Notes: a model not told the origin generated them from the letters alone. 64,000 bases of DNA from Chelatococcus albus (GCF_030067675.1 NZ_JASJEV010000008.1:87186-151185), one strand, 5' to 3'. Shown: positions 1-9,225, counted from the first letter of the stretch. Numbers and translations are program-made.

Positions 1-336
1 CTCGACTGGCGCGGCCACGTGGCCGAGTGCACGGGCGCCAACGTCTTCTTCATCCGCGACGGTGTCATTCACACGCCGACGCCCGACTGCTTCCTCGACG
101 GCATCACGCGCCGCACGGTAATCGATCTCGCCAGGCGCCGCGGCTTCGAGGTGCAGGAGCGCACGATCCTGCCGGCGGAACTCGAGGGCTTCAACGAGTG
201 CTTCATCACCGGCACGGCCGCCGAGGTGACGCCCGTGGCCGAGATCGGGCCCTACACCTTCCAGCCCGGCAACATGACGAAGGTCCTCATGGAGGACTAC
301 ATGGCCGAGGTGCAGCCCAAGGCGAAGGCGGCCTGA
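1..336 (+). CDS. ilvE: Branched-chain amino acid aminotransferase, C-terminal part (5' end outside window)
   Basis: The reading frame is open from base 1 and ends at TGA 334-336, giving about 111 C-terminal residues. The segment AECTGANVFF followed by a D-GITR motif and, further on, ECFITGTAAEVTPV is characteristic of class IV (fold-type IV) PLP aminotransferases of the IlvE type, which transfer amino groups to and from leucine, isoleucine and valine in the cytoplasm. The GTAAEVTP stretch is the cofactor phosphate-binding region of this family. A D-amino acid aminotransferase or 4-amino-4-deoxychorismate lyase would share the fold, but the sequence reads as IlvE. The gene's start, operon and upstream neighbours lie outside the window. 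Confidence 0.9.
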   Translation, partial: LDWRGHVAECTGANVFFIRDGVIHTPTPDCFLDGITRRTVIDLARRRGFEVQERTILPAELEGFNECFITGTAAEVTPVAEIGPYTFQPGNMTKVLMEDYMAEVQPKAKAA

Positions 337-360
337 GAGCGGCGTCGCCCAAAGGGAGGC

Positions 361-384
361 GCGGCGGCCGGCTGCGGCCGCCGC
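361..384 (+). terminator. Strong GC hairpin after ilvE
   Basis: A perfect 10-bp inverted repeat (361-370 with 375-384) is separated by a 4-base loop, 25 bp after the ilvE stop. There is no T-run after it, so it is not a canonical intrinsic terminator. It may be a pause site or an mRNA 3'-end stabiliser, or it may be chance in this GC-rich DNA. Confidence 0.35.
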
Positions 385-409
385 TCCCACCGCCCCTCGC
401 AAAGGGCAA

Positions 410-784
410 ATGCGCGTGACCTGGCTCCAGAGCGTCGCGGCGGCAGAGGCAGCCCTGTCTGCCTCCGGCAAGACCTTGGCCGGCGTTCTCCGCCACGGCA
501 CCATGTCCGTCGAGCTCCACGCGCCGGGCGGCCACGCCCCGCAGCAGCCGCACAGCCAGGACGAGCTCTATGTCGTGGTCTCCGGGCGGGGCACCTTCTT
601 CAAGGGCGGCGAACGCCGGCCCTTCGGCCCGGGCGAGGTCATCTTCGCCGAGGCCGGGATCGAATACCGTTTCGAGACTTTCTCCGACGACTTCAAGACC
701 TGGGTGATCTTCGGGGGCCCGACGGCGGCGAGGCCGCCCGGCCTCACGCTCCGCCCGGGCTGCAGGCGGCGACCTCTGCCATGA
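410..784 (+). CDS. Small cupin-domain protein
   Basis: A 124-residue protein with one conserved beta-barrel (cupin 2) domain over about residues 25-105. The metal-site motif is visible as PHSQDELYVVVSGRG and then GPGEVIFAEAGIEYRFE. Single-domain cupins of this size bind a metal and are often of unknown function; no substrate can be read from the sequence. The start ATG is preceded by AAAGGG. After WVIFGGP the last 18 or so residues are arginine- and proline-rich and lie over the 3' end of the converging LysR gene (overlap 744-784). This suggests the natural stop was lost or shifted and the tail is not part of the fold. Confidence 0.7.
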   Translation: MRVTWLQSVAAAEAALSASGKTLAGVLRHGTMSVELHAPGGHAPQQPHSQDELYVVVSGRGTFFKGGERRPFGPGEVIFAEAGIEYRFETFSDDFKTWVIFGGPTAARPPGLTLRPGCRRRPLP

Positions 785-1643
785 GCCACTCGCGGAAGGC
801 GCGAATCTTCGGCACGTTGCGACGTGCTGACGGATAGACGAGCCAGTAGGCGCCCTCGTCGCGGCCGACGAGGTCGAAGGGCTGGATCAGCCGGCCGCTG
901 TCGAGCTCCGCCCTGAAGAAGGCCGGCGTCAGGATGGCAACGCCCTGCCCGGCCACGGCTGCGCCCGCCTCGAGGACCTGGGTGCCGAAGCGATTGGCCG
1001 GGCGCGACCCGAGCCCCGGATCCGGCACGCCGGCCCTGGCGAACCACACCACCCACCACGGATCGCTCGGATCGAGCAGCGGCAGGCGAAGAAGGTCGGC
1101 CGGTTTGGTCACGCCGCCGATGCTTGCGGCGAGCCGCGGGCTCAGCATCGGCGTGAACTCAACAACCAGCAGGCGGTGGGCCACGAGCCCCGGCCACTCC
1201 CCGTCGCCCGCCCGGATACCGACGTCGAATTCCTCGCGCGCGAAATCCGCGAGGCGCATCGATGTGTCCAGGCGGACCGCGAGATGCGGATGGGCAAGCT
1301 GGAAGGAGCCGAGCCGCGGCACGAGCCAGTTGGCCGCGAAGGTCTGCACGGCCGTGATGCTGAGAATGCCCTCCGCGCGCTCGCGCGTCGCGGCGAAGGC
1401 CGCACGCATGATGTCGAAGGCCTAGCTCACCGCCGGCGCCAGGCGCTTGCCAACCTCGGACAAGGCCACCTGACGCGGCCGGCGCAGGAAGAGCGGCGCG
1501 CCGAGGCGCTCCTCGAGCAGCTTGATCTGGTAGCTGACGGCGGCTTGGGTCATGCCGAGCTCCTGTGCCGCCCTCGTGAAGCTCAGGTGCCGCGCCGCCG
1601 CCTCGAAGACGCGGACGGCCGCCAGGGGAGGAAGGGTCTGCAT
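744..1643 (-). pseudogene. LysR-family (GcvA-like) transcription regulator interrupted by an in-frame stop
   Basis: Read from ATG 1643, the first 73 residues form a typical LysR winged helix-turn-helix (start MQTLPPLAAVRVFEAAAR, then SFTRAAQELGMTQAAVSYQI). A TAG at 1422-1424 follows LAPAVS, and the same frame then continues uninterrupted to 744 with a complete LysR effector domain. The full frame without the stop would be 299 residues, the normal family length. LAPAVS-x-AF is where many GcvA-like proteins carry Glu, so a single GAG-to-TAG change would explain it. A free translation start at the Met codon near 1409 could yield only the effector domain, without DNA binding. It is a recent nonsense pseudogene, a suppressed stop or a sequencing error. 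Confidence 0.85.
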
Positions 1644-1712
1644 CGCTGATACATAAGTCTGATTTATGGATGATGATCGAGGTTCGGTTGGCCGGCAAGC
1701 CGAAAGTGACGC

Positions 1713-1988
1713 ATGTTCCGGCCATATCCGACAACAAGGAGCGGCCTCCGAGAGGCCGAGTACGACGCCATGGCTCCGGCGACCGGCACCTGCATACACA
1801 ACGGCGCGACACCGGCCCTGCGGCGTGCGCGAAACGGCCTGCGCTGGCGCGATCTCATCGGGCGCTTCCTTCCGTCGCCGGCGCGAACCGCCGGCGTCAT
1901 CGACGAGGAGATGCTGAGCGAGCACAGGCGCAGGGACATCGGCCTCGCAGACGGGCGCGGCCCGTCACTGCGCCGGCCCGAACGGTGA
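1713..1988 (+). CDS. DUF1127-like small protein, divergent from the LysR gene
   Basis: About 91 residues. The C-terminal third (RDLIGRF-like segment followed by MLSEHRRRDIGLADGR) resembles the DUF1127/YjiS motif, in which an LxxRxLRDIGL helix is followed by arginine-rich residues. Small DUF1127 proteins in Alphaproteobacteria are implicated in stress, phosphate or RNA-related regulation, but no role can be read here. The start is uncertain: ATG 1713 gives the longest product and ATG 1770 is an alternative. It is divergent from the broken LysR gene, whose 70-bp intergenic region would hold both promoters. Assignment to the domain is by eye only. Confidence 0.5.
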   Translation: MFRPYPTTRSGLREAEYDAMAPATGTCIHNGATPALRRARNGLRWRDLIGRFLPSPARTAGVIDEEMLSEHRRRDIGLADGRGPSLRRPER

Positions 1989-2007
1989 GAAGGGCAAGGC
2001 GCCCGGA

Positions 2008-2484
2008 TTATTCCGCGGCCCGCGGCGCGGAGGGCTGCCAGCGTGCCAGCGCTTCATCATCCGCGTCCTTCGCGGCCACCCATTCGCCGGCGCTGCCGTC
2101 GGCATGGTGCTCCTTCTTCCAGAAGGGCGCGCGCGTCTTCAGATAGTCCATGAGGAAGGAAGCGGCTTCGAAGGCCGCCTGGCGGTGGGTGGAAGCGGTC
2201 ACCACGAGCACGATCTGCTCGCCAGGCGCGATGCGGCCGTAGCGGTGGATCACCGTCACACCCTCGAGTGGCCAACGCGCCTCGGCCTCGGCGACGACAC
2301 GCGCCACCTCCTCCTCCGCCATGCCGGGGTAGTGCTCGAGTTCGAGCGCCGCCAGGCGCCCGGCCTCGGCACGGCACAGGCCCGTGAAGGTCACGACGGC
2401 GCCGACCTCCGTCTGCCCGCGCGTGAGCGCCGCAGCCTCCGTGGCGGCATCGAAATCCTCGCGCTGGATGCGAATGGTCGGCAT
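2008..2484 (-). CDS. moaE: Molybdopterin synthase catalytic (large) subunit
   Basis: A 158-residue protein of normal MoaE length. MoaE joins MoaD in the cytoplasmic heterotetramer that adds two sulfurs to cyclic pyranopterin monophosphate to make molybdopterin. Family landmarks are GAVVTFTGLCR near the N-terminus, YPGMAEEE, HRYGRIAPGE, and the catalytic-lysine region KTRAPFWKKE. ATG 2484 was chosen because homology begins at MPTIRIQ; a longer frame to 2529 adds an arginine-rich unconserved leader. It lies 76 bp after moaD in the same direction, in a pgsA-moaD-moaE run. The DUF1127-like gene converges on it. Confidence 0.95.
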   Translation of the reverse strand: MPTIRIQREDFDAATEAAALTRGQTEVGAVVTFTGLCRAEAGRLAALELEHYPGMAEEEVARVVAEAEARWPLEGVTVIHRYGRIAPGEQIVLVVTASTHRQAAFEAASFLMDYLKTRAPFWKKEHHADGSAGEWVAAKDADDEALARWQPSAPRAAE

Positions 2485-2560
2485 TGGACCCATCCGACGG
2501 CGGCTCTCCCCGGGCGGCGCGGCGATCACACGGGCGCGCGGGGCGACCGGCGGCAGGATA

Positions 2561-2812
2561 TCACCCGCCCGTCATCGGCGGGAAGAAGGCGATCTCGCGG
2601 GCACCGGCGATCGGCGCATCCGGCTTCACGTGATGACGGTCGACCGCCGCGCGCACGACGGCCGGGTTCTCGAAGGCGTGGGCATATTCCTCGCCGCGCG
2701 TCCGCAGCCAGCCGGCGAGGTCGGCGACCGTCGCGATCCCCTCCGGCAGGACCACCTCTTCCTCGCTCTTGCCGATACGCTCGCGGACCCAGGCGAAATA
2801 GACGAGCCTCAT
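2561..2812 (-). CDS. moaD: Molybdopterin synthase sulfur-carrier (small) subunit
   Basis: An 83-residue ubiquitin-like protein that starts MRLVYFAWVRERIG and ends in the diagnostic MTGG C-terminus. The terminal glycine is adenylated by MoeB and thiocarboxylated before sulfur transfer within MoaE. Its ATG (2812-2810) overlaps the pgsA TGA in an ATGA junction, so it is probably translationally coupled to pgsA. The pgsA-moaD-moaE order is common in Hyphomicrobiales. Confidence 0.95.
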   Translation of the reverse strand: MRLVYFAWVRERIGKSEEEVVLPEGIATVADLAGWLRTRGEEYAHAFENPAVVRAAVDRHHVKPDAPIAGAREIAFFPPMTGG

Positions 2813-3417
2813 GGCCTGTGCGTGTCCTCGTCGAGAAGATGGCGGATGCCCGCCCGCATGTAGTCCCAGCCGGTATAGAGCGTCAGCACGGCGGCCACCC
2901 ACAGGAGCACGATGCCGATGTCGATGGTGCCGGGCAACAGCTTCTCGCCCGCGGGGCCGGCGACCAGGAAACCGATGGCGACGAGCTGCAGCGTCGTCTT
3001 CCACTTCGCCACCTTGCTCACGGGCACGCCGACACGCAGCTCCGCCAGAAATTCGCGCAGACCCGAGACCAGGATCTCGCGGCAGAGGATGATGATCGCC
3101 GCCCACAGTGACCAGCCACGGATCGTCCCGTCCGACACGAGCATCAGCAGGCTGGCGGCGACGAGCAGCTTGTCAGCGATCGGATCGAGCATCCGGCCGA
3201 GCGCCGATTGCTGTGACCAGGCCCGCGCCAGCCAGCCGTCGAGATAGTCGGTGACGGCGGCGGCTACGTAGATGGCGAGCGCGATCCAGCGAGTCCAGGT
3301 GTCCTGCGGCCAGAAGAGGCAGACGACCACGGCCGGGACGGCGAGGATCCGGCCGTAGGTCAGAATGTTGGGCAGGTTGAACGCCCGCGTGCGCCACATG
3401 GAAGAGGTCAAGCTCAT
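2809..3417 (-). CDS. pgsA: CDP-diacylglycerol--glycerol-3-phosphate 3-phosphatidyltransferase
   Basis: A 202-residue inner-membrane enzyme that makes phosphatidylglycerol phosphate, the committed precursor of phosphatidylglycerol and cardiolipin. The CDP-alcohol phosphotransferase signature D-G-x2-A-R-x8-G-x3-D-x3-D is visible in DGWLARAWSQQSALGRMLDP followed by IAD. Four to five hydrophobic segments follow the usual pattern. The initiating ATG 3417 gives MSLTSSMWRTRAFNLPNILT, where conserved NLPNxLTxxRI begins at residue 14. It is the first gene of pgsA-moaD-moaE. In many relatives uvrC lies immediately upstream, whereas here 1.3 kb with two extra genes separates them. Confidence 0.95.
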   Translation of the reverse strand: MSLTSSMWRTRAFNLPNILTYGRILAVPAVVVCLFWPQDTWTRWIALAIYVAAAVTDYLDGWLARAWSQQSALGRMLDPIADKLLVAASLLMLVSDGTIRGWSLWAAIIILCREILVSGLREFLAELRVGVPVSKVAKWKTTLQLVAIGFLVAGPAGEKLLPGTIDIGIVLLWVAAVLTLYTGWDYMRAGIRHLLDEDTHRP

Positions 3418-3609
3418 GTCGAGTGGGGAGGAAACATGCGCCGCGCCTCAGCGTCAACCGCCGCGGCGGTCGCGGCAGGACCGCGGTGGGTGCCGGCACC
3501 GCACCGCGCAGGGCCGGCCTCTCCTCGCGGCGCCGATGCCTTGGTTGCCGCGCGGCTCCCGTCGATTTGCACTGCGCCGAGGGCAGCCCGGTCTGCTATA
3601 TGACGGCGC

Positions 3610-3924
3610 ATGGTGGACATGGTGCAGGAACAGCCGGTCCGCGCCTGCCCGGGCGACGAGATCGCCATCATCGGCCCGCGCGAAGGCGTCGGCGGCTACA
3701 GCTGGCGCGTGCGAATCGACCCGCGCCTCGGCCTCGTGACCGCGCGGACGGTGCTTCGCGGCGATCCGTCGCGCCCCGGGGAACAGGCCGCGGAGGCCGC
3801 GCCCAAGGTGCGTTTTGTCGTCACCATCTCCGGCCGCCACAACGGCGACGTGCGCCTGTTGCTGCAACGCCCCTGGGAGAAGGCCCCCATTCGGGTCGTC
3901 GCCTACCCCATCACCTGCGACTGA
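3610..3924 (+). CDS. Chagasin-like (peptidase-inhibitor I42 type) small protein, tentative
   Basis: A 104-residue protein without a signal peptide. Two of the three loop motifs that plug papain-like proteases in chagasin/ICP inhibitors can be seen in the right order and spacing: a GGYSW loop (compare NPTTGYSW) near residues 28-32 and an RPWE loop near residues 87-90, on predicted beta-rich sequence. The central GxGG loop is not evident. The length matches single-domain I42 proteins (about 110). If real it would act on cysteine proteases, but the missing loop and lack of secretion signal leave the role open. It is transcribed opposite to pgsA and the glycine-rich gene. ATG 3610 could be replaced by ATG 3619. 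Confidence 0.5.
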   Translation: MVDMVQEQPVRACPGDEIAIIGPREGVGGYSWRVRIDPRLGLVTARTVLRGDPSRPGEQAAEAAPKVRFVVTISGRHNGDVRLLLQRPWEKAPIRVVAYPITCD

Positions 3925-4058
3925 GGCCCGCGACCGCGCCATCGGCGGAGCAGACGGGCCACGGGCCGCCCCGCGCGGCATCACGCGGTGCGGCTTCCTC
4001 CGGAACCGTCTGCGACCGTTCAGGTGCGGCACCGATCAGCCGATCGCGTGGGACCGGC

Positions 4059-4538
4059 CTACCGGCCATTCCCGCCGCCGCCTCCATTGCCGCCACCGCC
4101 GTTGCCGCCGCCGCCGCCGTTACCGCCACCGCCGCCGCCGTTGCCACCGCCGTTACCGCCACCGCCGCCGCCGTTACCGCTGTTGCCGCTTCCACCACCG
4201 CCGGAGCCGCTGCCGCCACCACGACCCGCCTCACCCCCGCCGCCGGCGGCCGCGGAGGCGGTTTCCCCTCGGCTGTTCGCACCATGCGACTTCGACCGCG
4301 CGGCCTCGGAAACGGCGGCGCCGAAGCCCGGGCCGGGTGTGCCTGCAGCCACTGCCGAGAGAACGCCGGCGGCAGGCGTGCCGGCTGCCGCTTCGAGGGC
4401 CTTGCCCAACCCGTGCGTGCGACCGGCTGCGGCATCCATCTCGACCCGGTCGGCCGAGCTCTCCTGCGCCTCGGCGCTCGATACGAGCCCGGCCGCGAGA
4501 GCCGCAGCCACGAGCAGCCTTGTTGTCGATCCCCGCAT
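4059..4538 (-). CDS. Secreted glycine-rich repeat protein, function unknown
   Basis: 159 residues. A typical Sec signal peptide (MRGSTTRLLVAAALAAGLVSSAEAQ, cleavage after AEA) is followed by an Ala/Gly-rich segment, and from about residue 98 to the end the chain is nearly all Gly with regularly spaced Asn (GGNGGG-type units). A strong Shine-Dalgarno sequence, AAGGAGG, sits 7 bases before ATG 4538, which favours this strand over the proline-rich frame opposite. Such tails are seen in surface, adhesive or structural proteins, but no family can be named. It is oriented with uvrC and pgsA and sits between them. Confidence 0.65.
   Translation of the reverse strand: MRGSTTRLLVAAALAAGLVSSAEAQESSADRVEMDAAAGRTHGLGKALEAAAGTPAAGVLSAVAAGTPGPGFGAAVSEAARSKSHGANSRGETASAAAGGGGEAGRGGGSGSGGGGSGNSGNGGGGGGNGGGNGGGGGGNGGGGGNGGGGNGGGGGNGR
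4062..4247. repeat. Low-complexity Gly/Asn codon repeat inside the glycine-rich gene
   Basis: On the plus strand this is a run of CCGCCG and CCACCG triplets broken at intervals by GTT or ATT; on the minus strand these encode Gly with Asn (AAC/AAT). The units are irregular 9-21 base steps, the kind of array that changes length by slippage. Confidence 0.8.
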
Positions 4539-4746
4539 TCGATGCCTCCTTCCGCGGAACGCCGTGAGTGTCGTGCGTCGGTGCTATCGGATGGGCATGA
4601 ACATTCTCCGAACCCCAGTCCTTGCATTCTTACGATTCGCCGCACCCGGCCGCGCGAGAGCGGCCCCGCTTCGTCCTGCCGCAGGGATGGGCTGCGTCGT
4701 CCGGCCCTGAACTTCGGTGCGCAGGGTCTACCGGGGTCGCGATTCG

Positions 4747-6843
4747 TCACGCCCGGTCGTGGAAGAAGGCGTAGACAGCCTTCGCCGTCGCCGCATTGAC
4801 GCCGGGCACGCGCTGGAGGTCCTCGAGCGAGGCGCGCGACACCGCCTTGGCGGTGCCGAAATGCAGGAGGAGCGCGCGCTTGCGGCTCGGCCCGATGCCG
4901 GGGATCTCGTCGAGCGGGTTCTTCGTCATCTCGCGCTTGCGCCGGGCCCGGTGGGTGCCAATGGCGAAACGGTGCGCCTCGTCGCGCAGGCGCTGCACGA
5001 AATAGAGGGCGGGGTCGCGCGGGGGGAGCTTGAAGGGCTCGCGCCCCGGCACGAAGAATGTCTCGCGGCCGGCGTCGCGGTCGCGCCCCTTGGCGATGCC
5101 GACGAGGGTAACGTCCGCGACGCCGATGTCGGCGAGCGCCTGGCGTGCCGCATCGAGCTGGCCACGCCCGCCGTCGATGAGGACGAGGTCGGGCCAGGCC
5201 GGGAAGCCCTCGGTGTCCAGAGCCTCCGTCTCCTCCCCGACCGCCTCGCCGGCCGCCTCCTCCGCCGGCACGGGCACCGCGGAGGGCATCTCCTTCGCCG
5301 CCTCCTTGGGCGCCTCCTTCAGCAGCCGGGAGAAGCGGCGCTGCAGCACCTCGCGCATCATGCCGTAGTCATCGCCGGGAGTCAGATCTTCGGAGCGGAT
5401 GTTGAAGGTGCGGTAGTGCGCCTTCATGAAGCCAGCCTCCCCGGCCACGATCATGCCGCCGACCGCGTTCGTGCCCATGATGTGGGAGTTGTCGTAGACC
5501 TCGATGCGCCTGGGCGCCCGCGGCAGGCCGAAGGCCTGGGCCAGCGCGGAGAGGAGCTTGCGCTGCGAGGAGGTGTCGGCGAGCCTGCGCCCCAGCGCCT
5601 CGCGCGCGTTCTTCTCCGCGTGGGCCACGAGGTCGCGCTTTTCGCCGCGCTTCGGCGCGGCGAGCTCGACGCGATGTCCGGCCTGGGCCGAGAGGGCGTC
5701 CTGCAGCAGGGCCTGCTCGTCGACCTCGTGCGAGAGGAGGACGAGACGCGGGCAAGGCTTGTCGTCATAGAACTGGGCGATGAAGGCGCCGAGCACCTCG
5801 CCGGCCGTAAGCGACTTGTCTGCCCTCGGGAAGTAGGCGCGGTTGCCCCAGTTCTGGTAGTTGCGGAAGAAGAACACCTGCACGCAGAACTGCCCCGCCT
5901 GCTCGTCGAGGGCGAAGACGTCGGCCTCCTCCACCGTCTGGGGGTTGATGTCCTGCGTCGACTGCACGGCCGACAATGCCGCGAGACGGTCGCGGTAGCG
6001 CGCGGCGCGCTCGAATTCGAGCTCTTCGGACGCCTTCTGCATTTCGTCGGCGAGCATCTTCTTCACCGCCGTGGAGCGGCCGGAGAGGAAGGCGCGCGCC
6101 TCGTCGACGAGCTTGGCATAGTCGGCGAGCGAGATCTCGCCCGTGCACGGTGCGGAGCAGCGCTTGATCTGGTGGAGGAGGCAGGGGCGCGTGCGGTTCT
6201 CGTAATAGCTGTCGGAGCAGGAGCGCAGCAGGAAGGCGCGTTCGAGCGCGTTGATGGTGCGCGTCACCGCCCCGGCATTGGCAAAGGGGCCGTAATAGTC
6301 GCCCTTGCGCGTGCGGGCACCGCGATGCTTGGCGATCTGCGGCGCCGGATGGTCGCCTGTCAGCAGGATGTAGGGGAAGGACTTGTCGTCCCGCAACAGT
6401 ACGTTGTAGCGCGGGCGCAGCTGCTTGATTAGGTTCGCCTCGAGCAGCAGCGCCTCGGTCTCCGTCTGGGTGGTGACGAATTCCATGCCCGCCGTCTCGG
6501 CGATCATGCGCATGGTGCGCAGGCCCCCGTGGCCGATGCCGCGCAGGTAGCCGGCGACGCGCTTCTTCAGGCTCTTCGCCTTGCCGACGTAGAGCACGTC
6601 GCCCACGGCGTCGACCATGCGGTAGACGCCGGGGCCGTTCGGCAGCGTCTTCCAGAAACGGCGGATGACGGCGACGCCGGCGCGCACGGAGGCCGGCTGC
6701 GCCTCGTCGTCGAGCCCGAGATCGATGCCGGAGGCCGCCTCGCGCTCCGCCTCGCCATCCGGGTCGTCCTCGAACAGCTCGTCCGGCCGCTCGTCGAAAC
6801 GCTCGTTCTTCGGTTCTTCGTCGTTTGCCTTCTTGCTGCTCAT
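4747..6843 (-). CDS. uvrC: Excinuclease ABC subunit C
   Basis: A 698-residue nucleotide excision repair nuclease that makes the 3' and 5' incisions around lesions marked by UvrAB. An acidic non-conserved leader of about 60 residues precedes the GIY-YIG domain ([20 protein letters not shown]). A Cys-rich region ([15 protein letters not shown]), the UVR motif (residues about 260-300), the RNase H-like UvrC C-terminal nuclease ([18 protein letters not shown], then [12 protein letters not shown]) and tandem helix-hairpin-helix motifs ([13 protein letters not shown]) follow. All domains are complete. Length is slightly above the usual 610-640 because of the leader and a Glu/Ala-rich insertion near residue 520. 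Confidence 0.97.
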   Translation of the reverse strand: MSSKKANDEEPKNERFDERPDELFEDDPDGEAEREAASGIDLGLDDEAQPASVRAGVAVIRRFWKTLPNGPGVYRMVDAVGDVLYVGKAKSLKKRVAGYLRGIGHGGLRTMRMIAETAGMEFVTTQTETEALLLEANLIKQLRPRYNVLLRDDKSFPYILLTGDHPAPQIAKHRGARTRKGDYYGPFANAGAVTRTINALERAFLLRSCSDSYYENRTRPCLLHQIKRCSAPCTGEISLADYAKLVDEARAFLSGRSTAVKKMLADEMQKASEELEFERAARYRDRLAALSAVQSTQDINPQTVEEADVFALDEQAGQFCVQVFFFRNYQNWGNRAYFPRADKSLTAGEVLGAFIAQFYDDKPCPRLVLLSHEVDEQALLQDALSAQAGHRVELAAPKRGEKRDLVAHAEKNAREALGRRLADTSSQRKLLSALAQAFGLPRAPRRIEVYDNSHIMGTNAVGGMIVAGEAGFMKAHYRTFNIRSEDLTPGDDYGMMREVLQRRFSRLLKEAPKEAAKEMPSAVPVPAEEAAGEAVGEETEALDTEGFPAWPDLVLIDGGRGQLDAARQALADIGVADVTLVGIAKGRDRDAGRETFFVPGREPFKLPPRDPALYFVQRLRDEAHRFAIGTHRARRKREMTKNPLDEIPGIGPSRKRALLLHFGTAKAVSRASLEDLQRVPGVNAATAKAVYAFFHDRA

Positions 6844-6920
6844 GGCCGAGACGTGACCCCACGGGCCGCGCGGGTCAAGGGGTGCGGCATCGCGCTCCTG
6901 CCACTGCGAGGCCCATACCG

Positions 6921-9008
6921 TTACGAAGCCTTGGCCTCGGCTTCCGGCGCGGCGGGAGACGCGGTAGCGGTCATGCCCGCCGCCATCGCCGCCGCGGCGG
7001 ACATCTCGACGGGCGTGCCGCCGCGCGACTGAACGACGACGGCGGTCGAGGCGAAGGCGACGCCCTGGTCGGTGAAGGCCCGGTAGAGGCGCTTCAGCGC
7101 CTCGCGCTGCACGAGCGTGGGCTTGCCCGGCCGCACGGTGAACTTGAAGCGGCAGACGAGGGCGTTCTCCTGGACGTCGGCCACGCCCTGCATCTTGAGC
7201 TGCTGGATGAATTCCTTGCCGATCTCCGGGTCCTGCAGCATCTCCTGGCCGATCTTCTTGGTGATCTTGCGCACCTTCTCGACGTCCGTGTCGCGGGCGA
7301 GGCGCAGGTTGAACTTGATGGTCGAGAAGTCGCGGCTGTAGTTCGTCACCGCGCCGAGCTGGCCGTAGGGGATCGTGTGGATCTGGCCGTTCTGGTGCCT
7401 GAGGCGCACGGAGCGGATGGCGATCTTCTCCACCGTGCCCTTGTACTTGCCAGCCTCAATATATTCCCCGACGCGGAAGGCGTCGTCGGCCATGTAGAAC
7501 ACGCCCGAGACGATGTCGCGCACCAGCGCCTGCGAGCCGAAGCTGATGGCGAGGCCGAAGATGCCGGCGCCCGCGATGAGCGGGGTAATGTTGATGCCGA
7601 GATGCGAGAGGGCGAGAAGGACCGCCGCGGCGATGATCATGACGCCGAAGACGCCCTGCAGGAGCGGCATCACGCTCGACAGGCGCGAGGCCGGCGCGAG
7701 ATGCTCGTCGTCGCCCGCGCCGGGCAGTGCGGCCTCGCCGAGATGCGGACCGAACTTCGCCCGCGTCCAGACCCGCAGGGCTTCGTAGGCGAGATAGCCG
7801 GCGACAAGCACGCCCAGCGCGGTCACCGCCGCCTCGCGCACACGCGCCCACGCGGCCCGGTCCACCACCTCCAGGATGTCGACGAGCCAGAGACGGGCGA
7901 CGAGCACCGCGACGACGGTGCCCGCGACTGCGAGCACCATGCGCCGCAGCGAGATGATCAGGTGGACGCGCGTCGTCTCCGCCGGGGCGGGATGTCCGGC
8001 CGGCGCTTCCTCGGCCTCCCCTGCGTCCGCGCGCTCCGCCGCGGCGGTCGGCGGATGGGCCGCGTGGGCGAGCAGACGGTCGGCGGCCGCGGTCGCCGCG
8101 ACGATGCCGAGCGACCAGACGAGGCCGTTGTAGACGGCGAAGTCGAGCATGATGACGCCCGCGGTCCAGGCAAGCCAGACGAAGAGCACGATGGTGTGCC
8201 CCGCCGCCGGCAGCAGGCGCCGCCAGCCGTGCGCGCCGGCGAAGAAGCGATGCACGCCGAAGACGCCGCCCGCCGCCATCACCGTGCCGACGACGAGCGC
8301 CATCGCCTGCGCCTGGCGCATGCCGAGGCCACCGGCGAGCAGCACCGGCACCGTGGTGATGAAGAGAATGCCGAGGGCGAGCACCGCGCCTGCGACGCGC
8401 ATGGCAAGGCGCGCCCGAGCATCGTCCGTCGGGACAAGGCGCAGCTCCGGATGATCCGGCCGCAGCAGGATCTCCGGCACGAGCATCGACAGGCGCCAGC
8501 GCACGGCCGCCCCGACGAGGGTCACGGCCAGCTTGCCGATAAGGAACTGGCGCTGGAACACGAGGTTGACGAGCACCGCCGCAACGGCGACCGACAGGGC
8601 GAAGGCCGCGAGATCGAAAGCGATGAGCCGCCAGGTCCTGCCGAAGCGCGTCTCCGCCGCGAGCCAGCGCGCGAGCGTGGCGCCACCGAAGTAGCGCAGA
8701 AGGTGCGGCACGGCGAGCACGAGGGCGGCGATGGCCGCCGTCACGAGGAACGGCAGCGCCGGATGGGCGAGCCAACTTGGGGCCGAGAGGGTGATGGCGT
8801 AGAGGACGCGCGCGAGATCCCGCGGCACGTCCGGCAGGACGGCGAGCACGCTGATCAGCGCCTGCGCTGCCCGCTCGAGATGGCCGGCCAGGCCGGCGAG
8901 GAAGCCCATGTCATTGTCCATGCCCCCGCCGCCCGCTTGCGCCATGGCCATGACGGAGAGCGCGAGAAAGCCGGTCAGAAAGGCCAATCCTACGACGAGG
9001 CGCGACAT
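6921..9008 (-). CDS. Large MscS-family mechanosensitive ion channel
   Basis: About 695 residues from ATG 9008. This start gives a good signal peptide ([20 protein letters not shown], cleavage near AMAQ). TTG 9050, preceded by GGAG, and ATG 9023 are alternatives. A long N-terminal membrane region with roughly ten hydrophobic segments precedes the MscS core. The core has a pore helix segment [19 protein letters not shown], then the beta domain ([33 protein letters not shown] sequence) and the C-terminal vestibule. Channels of this type release solutes upon hypo-osmotic shock. The cytoplasmic end is Ala-rich. It follows uvrC's promoter region and is divergent from the M24 gene. Confidence 0.93.
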   Translation of the reverse strand: MSRLVVGLAFLTGFLALSVMAMAQAGGGGMDNDMGFLAGLAGHLERAAQALISVLAVLPDVPRDLARVLYAITLSAPSWLAHPALPFLVTAAIAALVLAVPHLLRYFGGATLARWLAAETRFGRTWRLIAFDLAAFALSVAVAAVLVNLVFQRQFLIGKLAVTLVGAAVRWRLSMLVPEILLRPDHPELRLVPTDDARARLAMRVAGAVLALGILFITTVPVLLAGGLGMRQAQAMALVVGTVMAAGGVFGVHRFFAGAHGWRRLLPAAGHTIVLFVWLAWTAGVIMLDFAVYNGLVWSLGIVAATAAADRLLAHAAHPPTAAAERADAGEAEEAPAGHPAPAETTRVHLIISLRRMVLAVAGTVVAVLVARLWLVDILEVVDRAAWARVREAAVTALGVLVAGYLAYEALRVWTRAKFGPHLGEAALPGAGDDEHLAPASRLSSVMPLLQGVFGVMIIAAAVLLALSHLGINITPLIAGAGIFGLAISFGSQALVRDIVSGVFYMADDAFRVGEYIEAGKYKGTVEKIAIRSVRLRHQNGQIHTIPYGQLGAVTNYSRDFSTIKFNLRLARDTDVEKVRKITKKIGQEMLQDPEIGKEFIQQLKMQGVADVQENALVCRFKFTVRPGKPTLVQREALKRLYRAFTDQGVAFASTAVVVQSRGGTPVEMSAAAAMAAGMTATASPAAPEAEAKAS

Positions 9009-9225
9009 GAGGAGCAATCCCATAGGCCCACGCGAGGCGAATGAGCACAATAAATCTCCGCTCGGGGTGGCAGTCGATCAAAATGGCGCCCTTGAGGGCT
9101 GCGCACGGCCGAATTCTGTTCGGCGATCAGGCCGCACAGGGGCAACACAAGCAAAATGTTGATAACGTGTCGCCAATTCGCTTGAATGCCTCCTCGTCGC
9201 CCGTTCCGAGGTTCCGGAGGTCCTC

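Noticed and set aside
410..784. Frameshift in the cupin gene as cause of its odd tail
   Set aside because: Shifting the frame by one gives a further open reading without an early stop, so no clear single-base repair explains the tail.
3988..4710. Proline-rich open frame on the plus strand opposite the glycine-rich gene
   Set aside because: It is the mirror of the GGN repeat. The minus strand has a signal peptide and a strong RBS, whereas this frame has neither.
4717..6432. 571-residue plus-strand frame opposite uvrC
   Set aside because: Shadow of a high-GC gene; composition is His/Arg/Glu/Leu-rich and no domain is visible, while uvrC is complete on the other strand.
6825..9044. 739-residue plus-strand frame opposite the MscS channel
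   Set aside because: Antisense shadow: extremely Arg/His/Glu-rich with no recognisable motif.
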